From Betaproteobacteria bacterium (lineage in GTDB: Bacteria > Pseudomonadota > Gammaproteobacteria > Burkholderiales > Sulfuriferulaceae): a stretch of 7,784 nt of DNA. The notes below the pieces were generated by a model. That model was given only the letters and a program-made list of their open reading frames with translations, did not search any database and had not been told where the DNA came from. The DNA lies in contig DMQT01000328.1 of NCBI GenBank assembly GCA_003455595.1, positions 1 through 7,784 of the forward strand, in the 5' to 3' direction. A program made the position numbers and the translations under genes. Below, piece after piece: positions 6,988-7,784 of this stretch (the first letter of the stretch is position 1; every line of letters starts with the position of its first letter).

Positions 6988-7784
6988 GTGAGCTTACCTG
7001 GCAGCAATGGCAAACCCAGCCTACTGATTGTGGACGATGACCCGCTCATCACCGACACCCTGAATTTTGTTTTATCACGCGATTTCGAAGTATTTGTCGC
7101 CGACTCGCGCAATCAGGTCAAAAGCTTGCTAACCCAGCTCGACGCGCCGCCGCAACTGGCGCTGGTCGATCTGGGATTACCGCCACTGCCGCATAAGCCC
7201 GATGAAGGTTTCCAGCTTATCAGCGACCTGCTCGGTTACTCGCCCGGCATCAAGATTCTGGTGCTGTCCGGACAGAACGACGAAACCAATGCGCGCCATG
7301 CGCGCGCACTCGGCGCGATAGATTTTGTCGGCAAGCCGTGCGAACCCGAGCAGATCAAGTCGCTGCTGTTCAACGCGCTGCTGATACAGGATGCCGAACG
7401 CAGTGCCGAAGTCGAAGCCCCGGCGGCCGAAAGCCTGATCGTCGGCAACAGTTTCAACCTCGACCGCCTGCGACAGCAGATCGCCCAATACGCCAACGCA
7501 CCGTTTCCGGTATTGATCGAAGGCGAATCCGGCAGCGGCAAAGAACTCGTCGCCGCCAGCCTGCACAAACTCTCCGACCGCGCACGCAAGCCTTACCTCG
7601 CACTCAACTGCGCGGCCATTTCACCGACGCTGGTCGAACCGACGCTGTTTGGCTACTGCAAAGGTGCGTTCACCGGCGCCACCACCAACCGCGCCGGCTA
7701 TTTTGAAGACGCCAGCGATGGCACCCTGTTCCTCGATGAAATCGGCGAATTGCCGATGGAACTGCAAGCCAAGCTGCTGCGCGT
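6988..7784 (+). CDS. Sigma-54-dependent response regulator (NtrC family), 3' end outside window
   Basis: Two-component transcription activator; 265 complete residues are visible from GTG 6988 (267 from ATG 6982). The receiver domain (about 11-130) has the acidic pocket Asp16-Asp18, phospho-acceptor Asp61 in ALVDLGLPP, Ser94 in VLSGQ and Lys116 in GKP. After a short linker the AAA+ domain begins: Walker A GESGSGKE (179-186), the sigma-54 contact loop GAFTGA (226-231), and Walker B LFLDEIG with Asp250-Glu251. Sensor II and the expected Fis-type DNA-binding domain lie beyond the right edge. The residues before the loop read LFGYCKGAFTGA where family members commonly have LFGHEKGAFTGA. The receiver, with DLGLPP and an EGF segment, recalls the PrsR type of regulator that controls exopolysaccharide/PEP-CTERM genes, but this is only a resemblance. 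No histidine kinase gene lies in the window. The gene is divergent from the minus-strand operon. Confidence 0.95.
   Translation, partial: MSLPGSNGKPSLLIVDDDPLITDTLNFVLSRDFEVFVADSRNQVKSLLTQLDAPPQLALVDLGLPPLPHKPDEGFQLISDLLGYSPGIKILVLSGQNDETNARHARALGAIDFVGKPCEPEQIKSLLFNALLIQDAERSAEVEAPAAESLIVGNSFNLDRLRQQIAQYANAPFPVLIEGESGSGKELVAASLHKLSDRARKPYLALNCAAISPTLVEPTLFGYCKGAFTGATTNRAGYFEDASDGTLFLDEIGELPMELQAKLLR

Noticed and set aside
6366..7112. 248-residue extended version of the 143-residue protein
   Set aside because: It would overlap the start and receiver domain of the divergent response regulator; the extra residues look non-coding.

Overview
The window looks like a piece of a betaproteobacterial chromosome. 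The basis is moderate-to-high GC, the kind of AlaRS encoded, tightly packed minus-strand genes, and a sigma-54 activator of the response-regulator type. Placement near Gallionellaceae, Methylophilaceae or Nitrosomonadales is inference from general resemblance, not something the sequence proves. I see no insertion sequence, phage gene, CRISPR array, tRNA or rRNA.

Layout from left to right. Positions 1-2349 (+) hold the 3' nine-tenths of alaS (alanyl-tRNA synthetase), with the start lying left of the window. A 38-bp, nearly perfect inverted repeat follows 10 bases after its stop. Positions 2515-4212 (+) encode a 565-residue protein of no named family. It converges, across 17 bp, on a three-gene minus-strand cluster. 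Read in transcription order, the cluster is a 143-residue unknown protein (6797-6366), a 495-residue protein (6364-4877) and a phospholipase/carboxylesterase-family alpha/beta hydrolase (4880-4230). The junctions are 1 bp apart and a 4-bp ATGA overlap, so this is very probably one operon with translational coupling. After a 190-bp divergent intergenic region, a response regulator with a sigma-54-interacting AAA+ domain begins on the + strand (6988 onward) and runs off the right end.

The main observation is that the 565- and 495-residue proteins are diverged paralogues in opposite orientation. Both have a long, mostly helical N-terminal region sharing a W/R/Y/H-rich block (15 of 31 residues identical by eye). 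Both have a C-terminal region carrying the two signature motifs of PilZ domains in the right order: RxxxR, then (D/N)xSxxG, followed by a beta-rich segment ending in VGI. I propose that both are atypical PilZ-type proteins, possible cyclic-di-GMP receptors, with an uncharacterised N-terminal domain. In the 565-residue protein the two motifs lie unusually far apart (79 residues between them, against 36 in its paralogue). If this is right, the window is a small signalling locus: two candidate second-messenger receptors, one operonic with a hydrolase and a small unknown protein, next to a two-component sigma-54 activator. A functional link among these genes is inference from position only.
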